Below are positions 14,507 through 22,522 of a stretch of DNA of 33,699 bases, in pieces. Position 1 is the first letter of the stretch; every line of letters begins with the position of its first letter. Source of the DNA: a virus. A model generated the notes under the pieces. The model was not told the origin of the DNA. It searched no databases and saw only the letters and a program-made list of their open reading frames with translations. A program made the translations under genes and the position numbers. The stretch is from positions 1 through 33,699 of the IMG/VR virus record IMGVR_UViG_3300044960_000467; one strand, given 5' to 3'.

Positions 14507-16090
14507 TTAAGCCTTAGGCCGCACGCCGGAGCGCCGAACGATGGCGTCAGCCCACTGGTAGCCCAGCCCCACGAACTCCTGCAGCTGAAGAACGTCGATG
14601 AAATTTTCCCTGCGGTAGGGCTCGATGCGGATAGACAAGGCGTCACCGATCACGGGAATGTCACGGTGCACCAGGTAGATAGTGGTGCAGTTGTTGCTGG
14701 TGCCCTGAGTTTCGTTGGTAGGCAAGTGCGGCACGCTGTAGATCGGGATACCCCGGTGAACACCGATGGGAGCGGGACCGGGCTGGTTGGCGAAGCGCTG
14801 GAGCCAGCTGTCACCGCCGGGGGTCTGCCGATCGGCCAGGATGTCGCCGTAGTCATCACCGCGAGCTACTGCAACGTAGTAGGCCAGACGGCTAACGTCA
14901 CTGCGGTAGCGTACCGGCATGGCCCGCAGCAGGCTGGTCAGGATGTCCTGGGAGAACGCGTCACCGTTGGCGCTCGAGGCCACCACCGTAACACCGGCCT
15001 TGTTGCGCAACCCGATGATTTTGACCGGGTTGGGGCTCGCCCCATCGGAGAGGAAGAACGCCCGGTCCTCCTCGTACTGAGCGGCACCGCGCATGGCCGG
15101 GAGCAGCACGCTCTGGATGAACGATGGCCCTTGCGCGTTGAACAAGCTGAAGCTGTCGGGTACGACCACCTTCGAGTTGAGCTCGGTGACCTCGATCTCG
15201 AAAGTGCCGAGCGTAGGATCGCTCTCGGTGATGGCGGCGGTGGAGTTGCGACCCCAGGTGTGGCTGATGCCGCCTCGGTCGAAGCGGGGGAAGGTGCGCT
15301 TCATCACGCCGCCCATCGGCACGGTGGTCCAATGGTTGCGAGCGATGATGTCCGGCTCGGGGTGGGTTACGAACTGGCGAGCCAGTTCGTTGTAGATCAC
15401 GGTGCCGTTGGCCTCAACGGTGATCGCACGCAACTCGATCCCGTTGCGACGCAGGATGTTGTCGATCTCTTGCCGCTCGGTAGGGGTAGGCTGACGGCGC
15501 TGAAGCTGGGGAATCACAGAACGTGCGAAGATTTCGGAGAGCAGCTCGTCGCTGGTGGGACGCCGCGAACGTACTGAGACTCCGCCGTCGGTTACCAGCG
15601 CGAGCGGGGGCTCAGGCAGACGGGCCAAAGCCTCGGCCACGGCTTGAGCAGCAGCTCGGGCGGCGCGCTCTTCAACGGTGGGCTCACGACTTGCATCGGC
15701 CAGCCGTTGGGCTAGCTCGGGGTTGGCCTCGAGTTCCTGCCGGGCCTGGGCCATCGCCTGCGCCTGCGGGGTGCCCTCGGCCTCGAGTTGGGCGGAGCGG
15801 GCCTGAAGCCAGCGCTCGGTGGCCGATTGCTGTTGCCGCTGCTCACGCGCGGCGCGTTCAGCCGGGGTTTCGGCCACTCCGGCGGCCCGCTCAGCGGGGG
15901 TACGAAAGTCGAGGTTGATGTTGAGGTCCACCTGCTGAGATGGAGTTGCCTCACTCATCCGCCCCTCAATCGCCGAGCGCTGCTGCGGGGTAAGCGCGGC
16001 CCATTCGGCCTTTGCTTTTGCCTCGGCCTCAGCCTCGCTCATGCCTTCGAGCATGAGCTGCCGGGTACGCATCCTGATCCACTCGTTCAT
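14507..16090 (-). CDS. Internal-start product: scaffold plus major capsid protein alone
   Basis: Inside the fusion gene, AAGGAGG at 16101-16095 stands five bases before an in-frame ATG at 16090. From there a 527-residue protein begins NEWIRMRTRQLMLEGMSEAE. This is as strong as the ribosome sites of the independent structural genes and falls at the boundary between the protease domain and the scaffold-like coiled region. It would let the capsid subunit be made in large excess over the protease, analogous to the nested scaffold gene within lambda's protease gene. The smaller product is predicted, not shown. Confidence 0.6.
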   Translation of the reverse strand: MNEWIRMRTRQLMLEGMSEAEAEAKAKAEWAALTPQQRSAIEGRMSEATPSQQVDLNINLDFRTPAERAAGVAETPAERAAREQRQQQSATERWLQARSAQLEAEGTPQAQAMAQARQELEANPELAQRLADASREPTVEERAARAAAQAVAEALARLPEPPLALVTDGGVSVRSRRPTSDELLSEIFARSVIPQLQRRQPTPTERQEIDNILRRNGIELRAITVEANGTVIYNELARQFVTHPEPDIIARNHWTTVPMGGVMKRTFPRFDRGGISHTWGRNSTAAITESDPTLGTFEIEVTELNSKVVVPDSFSLFNAQGPSFIQSVLLPAMRGAAQYEEDRAFFLSDGASPNPVKIIGLRNKAGVTVVASSANGDAFSQDILTSLLRAMPVRYRSDVSRLAYYVAVARGDDYGDILADRQTPGGDSWLQRFANQPGPAPIGVHRGIPIYSVPHLPTNETQGTSNNCTTIYLVHRDIPVIGDALSIRIEPYRRENFIDVLQLQEFVGLGYQWADAIVRRSGVRPKA

Positions 16091-16870
16091 CTTTCCTCCT
16101 TGTGCGCTCTCGCTCGAGCGCATCCCAATGCCTAGGGCCGTATGCCGACGTAGGTGTTCCAGGGCTCTGCGGGCCACCTCCTCGCGGGAGAGGGTTGCGG
16201 TGGGCGGCACCTCGAAGCGCCCGTGCTCGAGGTCGCTCAAGGCACGGGCCAGCAGGGCCTCGTCCACCGCGTGGGTGCGGGCATCGTGGTGGGGGAACCA
16301 CATCAGATTGGCCATCTCGGCCAGGCTGCGGGCTTGGAATACGGCCGGGTCCACCACGGCGAACTGCCAGGGAGCTAGGATGTCGGTGCGCATCTCGAGC
16401 ACCTCCGCCCCCGGCACCGCCGGAAGGTCGGTCAGGGTCAGCCCCGCGAGCTCGGGCTCGGAGGCCAGGCGGTAGTACACCTCGCTCTCCTGACCTCCCA
16501 CCCGTTGCGTGCGGGCCTCGAGCGGAACGAACTCGAGGCTGGCCCCGGTAATCTTGCCCGCCTCCAGCAAACGCAGCGTTTCAGGGTCGAAAACTTCTAC
16601 TTCAACTTCAAGCTGAGGAGCGAAATCCACACGGGTAGCCCGTCCCACGAAGGGTTTGCCCCGGATGCCGCGCAGCTCGGGCAGGTTGTGTTGCAAGCTA
16701 ATTGTCCGGTGCTGCCAGTAAGCGGGCAGCCAGTCGCGCATCAGGGCCTCGACGGTGATGGTCGTGCCATACTCGTCTACCACGGTGTCGTTGCTGGCCC
16801 GTACCAACACCACGCCCTCGCGCACCTGGCGCAGTTGCAAAGGGATGCGGTGTGTGCCGTGCGAACGCAA
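14507..16870 (-). CDS. Prohead protease/scaffold/major capsid fusion protein
   Basis: One uninterrupted frame of 787 residues. Residues ~1-200 look like an HK97/S78-type prohead protease: RTISLQHN near 52-59 supplies a likely catalytic His, and KITGASLEFVP near 107-117 supplies the likely nucleophilic Ser. Residues ~265-440 are a charged, Ala/Gln/Glu-rich coiled region resembling a delta or scaffolding domain. Residues ~445-787 look like an HK97-fold capsid (VIPQLQRRQPTPTERQEIDN ... WTTVPMGG ... FAVTELNSKVVVPDS-like ... AMRGAAQYEEDRAFFLSDG ... FVGLGYQWADAIVRR). The likely start is TTG at 16870 in the shadow of a conserved RNA hairpin. Protease/capsid fusions are known in other phages. Confidence 0.85.
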   Translation of the reverse strand: MRSHGTHRIPLQLRQVREGVVLVRASNDTVVDEYGTTITVEALMRDWLPAYWQHRTISLQHNLPELRGIRGKPFVGRATRVDFAPQLEVEVEVFDPETLRLLEAGKITGASLEFVPLEARTQRVGGQESEVYYRLASEPELAGLTLTDLPAVPGAEVLEMRTDILAPWQFAVVDPAVFQARSLAEMANLMWFPHHDARTHAVDEALLARALSDLEHGRFEVPPTATLSREEVARRALEHLRRHTALGIGMRSSESAQGGKMNEWIRMRTRQLMLEGMSEAEAEAKAKAEWAALTPQQRSAIEGRMSEATPSQQVDLNINLDFRTPAERAAGVAETPAERAAREQRQQQSATERWLQARSAQLEAEGTPQAQAMAQARQELEANPELAQRLADASREPTVEERAARAAAQAVAEALARLPEPPLALVTDGGVSVRSRRPTSDELLSEIFARSVIPQLQRRQPTPTERQEIDNILRRNGIELRAITVEANGTVIYNELARQFVTHPEPDIIARNHWTTVPMGGVMKRTFPRFDRGGISHTWGRNSTAAITESDPTLGTFEIEVTELNSKVVVPDSFSLFNAQGPSFIQSVLLPAMRGAAQYEEDRAFFLSDGASPNPVKIIGLRNKAGVTVVASSANGDAFSQDILTSLLRAMPVRYRSDVSRLAYYVAVARGDDYGDILADRQTPGGDSWLQRFANQPGPAPIGVHRGIPIYSVPHLPTNETQGTSNNCTTIYLVHRDIPVIGDALSIRIEPYRRENFIDVLQLQEFVGLGYQWADAIVRRSGVRPKA

Positions 16871-16919
16871 AAACCCCTCCGAGATGTGCTCTTACGAGCT
16901 CTCCCCGGAGGGGACGTCT
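16866..16919 (-). promoter_or_regulatory. Structured RNA element, copy 1 (upstream of capsid fusion gene)
   Basis: In the minus-strand transcript an 8-bp outer stem (CCCCUCCG 16913-16906 with CGGAGGGG 16881-16874) encloses AGA/UCU pairs, an ACA bulge and the inner hairpin GCUC-GUAA-GAGC (16899-16888). UUUUU follows, and the TTG start is at 16870. The 3' arm is the only nearby Shine-Dalgarno. Compared with the endolysin copy, the tetraloop hairpin is identical while outer stem pairs differ but remain paired. By form it could terminate transcription between the MuF and capsid genes. Confidence 0.65.
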
Positions 16920-16926
16920 GATTAGA

Positions 16927-17742
16927 CTATAGCACAACCCGGCTCACAGAGGCCACCCCGACAATCGTGCACCGGCAATTCACCACATCTCCCGGCGGAG
17001 CCCCCAAGCTACGATCGCCGGGGTACATCAGCCTCGAGCCCGCCGGGGTTATGAAGGGCTCCTCAAGAGGCACCGTCACTCCATCCATCTGACGGTGATC
17101 AAACTTTGAGCCCTCTCGAGCTACGCGCACCCGGTTGTCCCGCGCCGTCAACCAGCGCTTGTGGGTGTAGCCCGCCGCCCGCAGGGCCTCGAACTGGGCG
17201 CGGTTGGCCCCGGAGTTGTACAGCGTGCGCACCAGCCGCTCGGCGGTGTAGTAGCTCGCGCCATATTCCCGCTGAACTTGACGGATGATCTGGGCGGTGG
17301 ATTTGTTCTCCCCGCGCAGCTCGGCCAATCGTCGGGCCAACGTGCGTGGTTCGGTGAGGGAGCGCCAGTAGGAGAACAAGTCACCCTCGAGGATCGCCCG
17401 AAACTCCCGCTCGAGTACCGCCGTGCGAGGGTCGTTGGGCAAGAAGCCGTGCTGTAAAGCGATTTTGCGTCCTAGCTCAGCCAGGGCGCCGCTGAGGTCG
17501 GGGGTGGGTAGGTCTAGGGCAACTTGCCGGATGAGCTGTTCGAGGAAAACTTCCTCTGGGGAGCGTACCTCGATCATCCGCTCGAGCACAGGGCGCAGCC
17601 GCGCCAGCACGAGGCGCAACCAGCGCAACCGCTCAGCGGCGGCCCGCTGCCACAGCCTGTCGGTATACTCGGCCACCGCCGCCTCGATCAGCGCCATATG
17701 ATGCTCGACGCGGCGGGTAGGGCGGGCACGCCACGCAATCAT
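16927..17742 (-). CDS. Minor head protein, MuF/SPP1 gp7-like
   Basis: 271 residues, ATGA overlap with portal gene. The C-terminal half carries the MuF pattern: EYGASYYTAERLVRT...NRAQFEALRAAGYTHKRWLTARDNRVR, then H..MDG.TVPLEEPFITPAGS.LMYPGD, and the closing VNCRCTI near residues 252-258. In Mu and SPP1 relatives this protein associates with the portal and acts in head morphogenesis or genome delivery. The N-terminal half is helical and highly charged. There is no fused toxin domain. Confidence 0.85.
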   Translation of the reverse strand: MIAWRARPTRRVEHHMALIEAAVAEYTDRLWQRAAAERLRWLRLVLARLRPVLERMIEVRSPEEVFLEQLIRQVALDLPTPDLSGALAELGRKIALQHGFLPNDPRTAVLEREFRAILEGDLFSYWRSLTEPRTLARRLAELRGENKSTAQIIRQVQREYGASYYTAERLVRTLYNSGANRAQFEALRAAGYTHKRWLTARDNRVRVAREGSKFDHRQMDGVTVPLEEPFITPAGSRLMYPGDRSLGAPPGDVVNCRCTIVGVASVSRVVL

Positions 17743-19178
17743 GCCCCTCCACCATCCGGCCCCTCCGGTGCCGTCAGGCCACCCGTCGGCACAAGTCCGG
17801 CAGGCACCAACACCTCATCATCTCCCCGCGGCTCGTAGCCGATCAGTTTGCGGCCTTCGTCGCCGGTCAAGATGGGCCGTCCAACGGCTTTGACGACGGC
17901 CTCGATACGCTGTTGGATGATGTCTACGTCGCGGAAGTCGGCTGTCAACCGGTAGTCGGTTATCCCGAGGCCCGAGGGGGGAGCAGAACGGAGCACACGG
18001 TTGAGCAGGCTCAGGATGGGCGCGGCGAAGGGCTCGAGCACGCTGCGCTCGAAATTGTCCGACTGCTGCTCAGCGGTGGCCCGATAGCCGCCCTCCGGCA
18101 GCCCCAGATTGATTAGGCTGACGTGACGCACTGCCAGGATCTCGTCCCGGGCATTCCTGGCGGTAGAGCCGAACGTGGGGTCTTCGAGCTTGTGGTCCAT
18201 CGAGGTCACCCTGACCGCGATCCCGCCGGGGTAGCTGAGCACCAGGTTGCGCCCGGCCATCTCGCCGGCGTTGGCGTTGAGGTATCCGACGATCAGGGCC
18301 CGCACCTGGTCCACCTGGGCCTGGCTGGGCTGGGGACCGTTCCAATCGGGGTCCTGGGTCACCTCGATCAGCCAGCGGGGCGCGGCGTGAGCGCGGAAAA
18401 ACTGGCGCAGGTAGGCGCGGTGGGCGTTGTCCACCTCGACGCTCTGTCGAGCCTCGATCCAGGGCGGCAAGCCGTAGACGTTGCTCGCGCTGTTGGGCAG
18501 GCGCTGATGCAGAAACTCTCGCTCGCCGTTGCTCCCGGCTTGGCGGGAGCCGAACGGCACAAACCATTGCTGCCCCTGGTAGGGGTCGAGCTGGTAGAGC
18601 ATGGGGCGAGCCACGCCCCCATCGCGCCGGAGCACGTAGCTCACGTATTGCGGCAGCAGGACGGCCAGCCGCAGCGGGGCTCGAGCCATCCGGTCGCGCA
18701 CCACCTCTACGAACACGTTCCCGGTCTGGTCTAGGTGCAGGGCCAGGGTTCGCACCAGCTCGGGTAGACTGTAGAGGCTCAGCCCATCCTGGCCCAGGTC
18801 CTCGCGCTCGAGCCAGGCCATTCCCTGGTCGTACTGGCGCTCGTCGTGGGGGGTCTGCCCTGGCCCACGGCCCAGCCGGGTGCCGTCGGGACGGCGGGAG
18901 ACCGGCTCGAGGTCGTAGCGGGCCGAGGCCAGCGCATCGGCCAGCAGCCGCCCGATGGCTCCCAGCCAGGGGTTGCCGTACCAGGCGTCAATCACCGTGG
19001 CGGGTTCGAGGGGCCAGGGGATGGGGCTTCCCTCAAACGCCGTGAGGCTGCCCAGCGCCTCCTCGATCTGCTGGTTGGTGGAGCCCTCGAGCGCCACCCT
19101 CAGCTCGAGGGCGCTTTCTACAGGGCCCGGGCCCGCCAGAGTCCCCTGAATCTCAAAACGTTCGATCACCTCTTTCAT
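17739..19178 (-). CDS. Portal protein
   Basis: 479 residues following the large terminase with ATGA overlap and AAAGGAG upstream. The ordered motifs are of an HK97/PBSX-type portal: an N-terminal wing with WYGNPWLGAIGRLLADALASA, a central TGNVFVEVVRD, the region GLPPWIEARQSVEVDNAHRAYLRQFF with RWLIEV, and the late helix IINLGLPEGGYRATAEQQSD followed by FERSVLEPFAAPILSLLNRVL. The protein forms the dodecameric ring at one capsid vertex through which DNA is packaged and ejected. Its C-terminus is short and Pro/Gly-rich. Confidence 0.88.
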   Translation of the reverse strand: MKEVIERFEIQGTLAGPGPVESALELRVALEGSTNQQIEEALGSLTAFEGSPIPWPLEPATVIDAWYGNPWLGAIGRLLADALASARYDLEPVSRRPDGTRLGRGPGQTPHDERQYDQGMAWLEREDLGQDGLSLYSLPELVRTLALHLDQTGNVFVEVVRDRMARAPLRLAVLLPQYVSYVLRRDGGVARPMLYQLDPYQGQQWFVPFGSRQAGSNGEREFLHQRLPNSASNVYGLPPWIEARQSVEVDNAHRAYLRQFFRAHAAPRWLIEVTQDPDWNGPQPSQAQVDQVRALIVGYLNANAGEMAGRNLVLSYPGGIAVRVTSMDHKLEDPTFGSTARNARDEILAVRHVSLINLGLPEGGYRATAEQQSDNFERSVLEPFAAPILSLLNRVLRSAPPSGLGITDYRLTADFRDVDIIQQRIEAVVKAVGRPILTGDEGRKLIGYEPRGDDEVLVPAGLVPTGGLTAPEGPDGGGA

Positions 19179-20512
19179 GCCCGTTCTCCTTTCACTTCCC
19201 AGTCACTGCTCAGGCTGAGCCCGTCCCACAGCGCGGCCAGGGCGTCCACCTGGTCGTCGTGGGGATCATCGATGCCGGTGAACGCCATCACCTCGGTCAA
19301 GAACGCCTCGAGCCAGGAAGCACTGGCTGGGATGCGGATGCGCCCCTCGTTCCAGGCGGCGATGGCTCGCTGAGCTCGAACGAACTTATCCCCCGCTTTG
19401 CTAGCGTCGCGGATGATCACGGGCAGGTGGTAGTCCCGGCGAAACAGGTCCACCGCGCCGCGCTCAACCCCGTGGGCGTAGATGTACATGGGGCTATCAT
19501 CCAGTACAGCCCGGCGGGCGAACACGGGGGCCTCGACCTGGGCGCGCCAGCAGTCCTCGAGGTAGAGCACATCCCCGGCATACCGCCCGGAGAGGATCAC
19601 CGAGTAGTCCGCGCTCGAGCGGGCGCTATAAGCCAGATCGAAGCCTCGAGCGCGGCGGTAGCCGTCTTCCGGCAGCCGGTCGTAGTAGGTCGGCTCCCTG
19701 AACAGCGTGCCCCCGCGCGGCCTGGGCTGGCCCATGTACAGCGCCCACCAGTCATATTCCCCGATCTGACGGCGCTGCTCCTGAAGCCACGAAAGGGGGC
19801 GACGAGAGGGCCACAGGGGCTCTCCTGCCTCGTTGATGGCCGGCAGGTTGATCCACTCCCACCCGTCGCGGATCAGCCGTCCGGCCAGGTCGTCGGGGTG
19901 CCAGCGAGTGGCTACCACCACCACCGCAGCCCCTGGGTGCACGCGGGTCATGGCGGTGGAGGTGAACCAAGCCCAAGTGCGCTCGCGGTAGGTGGGAGAC
20001 TCCGCCTCCGAGCGGTTCTTCACGTAGTCGTCCACCACCAGCACCCCGTCTACCGGGTAACCTGTTAAAGGACCGCCGACACCGGTTGCTACTATCCCCC
20101 CGCCCTGCTGGGTGCGCCAGCGGTCGAGGGATTCGCTCTCGAGCTCGAGCCCGGCCAGGCGAGCGATCAGCGTGGCCTGGTACATCTGATCTCGGGCGAA
20201 CTGGGCGGCGTAGGTCACGTAGGCGTGCCGGCGGGTGGGGTCGCGCAGCATCCGCCAAACGAGCGAGTGCAGCACGACGGTAGACTTGCCGTGCTGGGGC
20301 GGAGTAGTGACCACCAGCCGCACCGGCTCACGCTCGGCGTGCTCGAGGGCATCCACAACCGGCTGAAGGTGACGGGGGGCCTCGAGGTGCGGGCTGACGT
20401 GGGGGATGAACTCGAGCAACCCCAGCGGCTCACGCTTGAGCGTGCTGGTGCGTGGGAGCCACCGCTGCAACTTCTGCGTGTTGCGGTCTATCCGTTCCAG
20501 CAAGTCGAGCAT
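19175..20512 (-). CDS. terL: Terminase large subunit
   Basis: 445 residues with the full packaging-motor layout. The ATPase part has Walker A TPPQHGKST at ~70-78, Walker B GVLVVDDY at ~156-163 and the coupling motif ATRWHPDDLAGRL at ~201-213. The nuclease part has GFDLAYSARSSADYSV (first metal-binding Asp) and the terminal DDPHDDQVDALAAL. It cuts concatemeric DNA and drives it into the prohead through the portal. The ATG at 20512 has GGGAGGTGG four bases upstream, giving an unusually long 83-base overlap with the small terminase gene. Confidence 0.95.
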   Translation of the reverse strand: MLDLLERIDRNTQKLQRWLPRTSTLKREPLGLLEFIPHVSPHLEAPRHLQPVVDALEHAEREPVRLVVTTPPQHGKSTVVLHSLVWRMLRDPTRRHAYVTYAAQFARDQMYQATLIARLAGLELESESLDRWRTQQGGGIVATGVGGPLTGYPVDGVLVVDDYVKNRSEAESPTYRERTWAWFTSTAMTRVHPGAAVVVVATRWHPDDLAGRLIRDGWEWINLPAINEAGEPLWPSRRPLSWLQEQRRQIGEYDWWALYMGQPRPRGGTLFREPTYYDRLPEDGYRRARGFDLAYSARSSADYSVILSGRYAGDVLYLEDCWRAQVEAPVFARRAVLDDSPMYIYAHGVERGAVDLFRRDYHLPVIIRDASKAGDKFVRAQRAIAAWNEGRIRIPASASWLEAFLTEVMAFTGIDDPHDDQVDALAALWDGLSLSSDWEVKGERA

Positions 20513-20861
20513 TGACCACCTCCCGAGTTAGCAGAACCTCAGACAAGATTTTGAGCGCACCCGCCACCGCGTGAATCGCGTTGGGGTCAGCGGGATCGGC
20601 TTGAGTAGCGGCTCGTTGAAGGAAGCGAATGGTATCCCGGACGGCCGGGGCTAATTCCTCTGCCCATTCCCGCACAAGGGCCGCTTTTTTAAGTGCGACA
20701 AGTTGCGACAACTTTGAATCGGTTTGTAGCCGTTTGCGGTAGCGTTGAAGCGTTCTGGACGTCAATCCGTGACGCCGCAATACTGTCGCATCATCGGCGA
20801 ACGTTGCTTCGGCCAAAACGGTGGCGGCGCGTTCGTAATTAAAAGTGGACCCCTTAGGCAT
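20430..20861 (-). CDS. terS: Terminase small subunit
   Basis: 143 residues upstream of and overlapping terL. The N-terminus has a helix-turn-helix (ATFADDATVLRRHGLTSRTLQRYRKRLQ, ~18-46) for packaging-site recognition, followed by a helical oligomerisation region (AALVREWAEELAPAVRDTIRFLQRAA) and a disordered, His/Ala-rich tail. The ATG has AAGGAGGAAA directly upstream. It marks the start of the late packaging-structural module. The overlap with the preceding gene suggests read-through from early genes. Confidence 0.75.
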   Translation of the reverse strand: MPKGSTFNYERAATVLAEATFADDATVLRRHGLTSRTLQRYRKRLQTDSKLSQLVALKKAALVREWAEELAPAVRDTIRFLQRAATQADPADPNAIHAVAGALKILSEVLLTREVVNARLAGTDRPQHAEVAAVAPTHQHAQA

Positions 20862-21306
20862 TTTCCTCCTTCACCCGCCAACGCACCCGCACTCCACCAC
20901 AGCGCCAAGCTTCACCGTACTCGGCTTCGAGCTCGCTCGAGCGCCGCACGATGCGGTTAATCGTCATGGCATTTACCTGCCCGCGCCGGAGGAACAGCAA
21001 GCCCGCTAGCACGATCAGCACCGCTTCACCCGCCGCCGTGACACGCGGGATGCGGTGCTCGGCCAGGTCGTTCGCGGTGAAGCGGTCGAGCTCGAGGGAG
21101 TAGTACAGATCAAGGCCCAGCTCGACGAAGCTATGCGAAATCAGCGGCGGGTTGGCGATCTGATCTAGGGTGACGCGCCTGGCGTGTTCGCGCCAGCGCT
21201 CGAACTCGGGGGTGCCAAGCCGGGAATAGACTCTGCCGGGGATAAGGATAGCCGAACCTCCTGTCGTTTCCCCGAAAACGGGGTGCGTGGATTCAGTGTA
21301 GCTCAT
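20854..21306 (-). CDS. Unknown 150-residue phage protein
   Basis: ATG at 21306 with GGAGGTG upstream, overlapping the RusA stop by 14 bases and the terS start by 8. Visible features include an N-terminal SAILIPGRVYSRLGTPEFERWREHARRV, a hydrophobic helix EAVLIVLAGLLFLRRG (~96-111) and a basic C-terminus (RCGGVRVRWRVKEENA). The hydrophobic stretch could be a buried helix or a membrane segment. No family is recognised; position between resolvase and terminase suggests a DNA-maturation or late-switch role, but that is speculation. Confidence 0.5.
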   Translation of the reverse strand: MSYTESTHPVFGETTGGSAILIPGRVYSRLGTPEFERWREHARRVTLDQIANPPLISHSFVELGLDLYYSLELDRFTANDLAEHRIPRVTAAGEAVLIVLAGLLFLRRGQVNAMTINRIVRRSSELEAEYGEAWRCGGVRVRWRVKEENA

Positions 21307-21691
21307 GTTGCAGCACCTCCACTACAACCTGCACCTTGCCGGGCTTCTCAGAAGCCCGACGCTTCATGTGTAGATCAGCTACCTGGTGATCATCGCCTAT
21401 AACCTCCGCTTTCTTCAGCGCATCCAGGAGCGCCTTGAGCAAGTTGTCTAGGTCCCTCTTCTTGCGGTCGGGCGGATAGGCAACGATGCGCACCGCCACT
21501 TCGCTACGAATGGTGGCCCGCCCGTTCCTGGCCTGCTTGAGCAGCCACAGAGCCTCCTCCAGCCATTGGCGAGCTTGGGGGGAGATGTAGCGCCGCTTGC
21601 CGTTGGCCTTCCAGTAGTGGTTGACCGATGGCGGCCAGGGCAGGGTGGCGTGGATGGGTCCGCTCGTCGTTTTGGCCTCCACTCGTATCAC
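21293..21691 (-). CDS. rusA: RusA-type Holliday junction resolvase
   Basis: 132 residues, near the normal length for RusA. N-terminal PWPPSVNHYW (residues 18-27) and RRYISPQA are typical, and the acidic metal-binding set is visible as KRDLDNLLKALLDAL (Asp80, Asp82) and VIGDDHQVADL (Asp100/101). The dimeric enzyme nicks four-way junctions, resolving recombination intermediates so that the terminase receives linear, unbranched DNA. The start is GTG in a GTGA overlap with the upstream gene. It fits functionally with the RecT-like gene upstream. Confidence 0.92.
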   Translation of the reverse strand: MIRVEAKTTSGPIHATLPWPPSVNHYWKANGKRRYISPQARQWLEEALWLLKQARNGRATIRSEVAVRIVAYPPDRKKRDLDNLLKALLDALKKAEVIGDDHQVADLHMKRRASEKPGKVQVVVEVLQHELH

Positions 21692-22098
21692 TCTCCGGGG
21701 TAGTGGGGCGGCAGCTCGTCGGCTATGGTGCCATCGGGTTCAGGGCGGGTTTTTAGGCGCTGCTCAAGCCACTTGCGCTGTTTCTTGCCGCGCTCGAGTA
21801 CCTCGAGCAACCGATCCACCGCTTTCAAAGGATCCTCCGTCAAAGCATGAAGGAGCTCGACTCCGTCCCCGATCAGGCGGTGCTTGGTGGTGTAGTCGAG
21901 CCTAATGCCGGCCTCCTCGAGCTGCCGCGCTGCTGCGTACAGCTCGCCGAGCTTCCGCTCGGCCTCAAGGCCGGGGCTTTTCCCGCCGTCCATCCAAACG
22001 AAAATGGCATAGATAGAAATTCCCAGGATTTCGGATATTTGAATCGGGCTCATGTTGAAGATGTACGCGATGTGCTCGAGCTTCTTTCTAGCGCTCAT
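21688..22098 (-). CDS. Putative HTH DNA-binding protein
   Basis: 136 residues from the ATG at 22098, which overlaps the preceding small membrane gene (ATGA). The N-terminal 55 residues (HIAYIFNMSPIQISEILGISIYAIFVWMDGG followed by SPGLEAERKLGELYAAARQL) read as a helix-turn-helix of the type seen in Xre-like antitoxins and phage regulators. The rest is helical and basic (ERGKKQRKWLEQRLKTR), ending in an acidic or Pro-rich tail. It may regulate late genes since it lies just before the terminase module; direct evidence is absent. Confidence 0.55.
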   Translation of the reverse strand: MSARKKLEHIAYIFNMSPIQISEILGISIYAIFVWMDGGKSPGLEAERKLGELYAAARQLEEAGIRLDYTTKHRLIGDGVELLHALTEDPLKAVDRLLEVLERGKKQRKWLEQRLKTRPEPDGTIADELPPHYPGE

Positions 22099-22259
22099 CT
22101 CAAAAACGCCCACGCCAACACCCCCAGCACCCCGCCCATGAGCATGAGCAGGGCGTACCCCACTACCGCCCCCTCCGGTGCCTGGCGGTTGCGCAGCCGC
22201 CATAGGGCCAGGAGGAGGGCGGCGTAGGCACCGAGAAAGAAAGCTAGAAGCCCGGCCAT
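22095..22259 (-). CDS. Small two-helix membrane protein
   Basis: A 54-residue frame starting at ATG 22259 inside the end of the upstream gene and ending in an ATGA overlap with the HTH gene. It reads AGLLAFFLGAYAALLLALW, a short basic loop (RLRNRQAPEG), then VVGYALLMLMGGVLGVLAWAF. Two transmembrane helices with a positive cytoplasmic loop are likely. GAGGTAGAAGG lies just upstream. Function unknown; candidates are superinfection exclusion or a membrane-anchored accessory. It was found by reading the gap between longer genes. Confidence 0.55.
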   Translation of the reverse strand: MAGLLAFFLGAYAALLLALWRLRNRQAPEGAVVGYALLMLMGGVLGVLAWAFLR

Positions 22260-22522
22260 CCTTCTACCTCAAAACCTGCTTTCTTCAGGCTTCTCGCGTC
22301 TTTCGGATGGGTGTATCCAGGCTTCTCAAACATCCACTCGAGCCAATCTCTAGCGTAGCCTTCGAGCCGCGCTGTCCCTGGCCTTACCGGGAGCGTGAAG
22401 CGACCCCACGGCTTCTCGTAAATATGTCCAATAAACTTCCCTCGCTGGCGGATTTCCCAAAGACCTTTGTGAACGTACTTTACGCAAATGACATCCCACC
22501 TGCTCTTACTTAGCGCTGCCAT
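22244..22522 (-). CDS. Unknown 92-residue phage protein
   Basis: The ATG at 22522 follows GGGAGGAAAC, a clear ribosome site, and overlaps the end of the preceding membrane gene. The product is basic and aromatic (SKSRWDVICVKYVHKGLWEI, GKFIGHIYEKPWGRFTLPV), with a C-terminal helix RLEGYARDWLEWMFEKPGYT. The pattern of alternating charged and aromatic strands suggests a small beta-sheet fold. No family was recognised. Confidence 0.55.
   Translation of the reverse strand: MAALSKSRWDVICVKYVHKGLWEIRQRGKFIGHIYEKPWGRFTLPVRPGTARLEGYARDWLEWMFEKPGYTHPKDARSLKKAGFEVEGWPGF

Noticed and set aside
14408-15577. Plus-strand open frame of 389 codons opposite the capsid domain
   Set aside because: No ribosome site or recognisable domain; it is a shadow of the capsid coding frame on a high-GC template.
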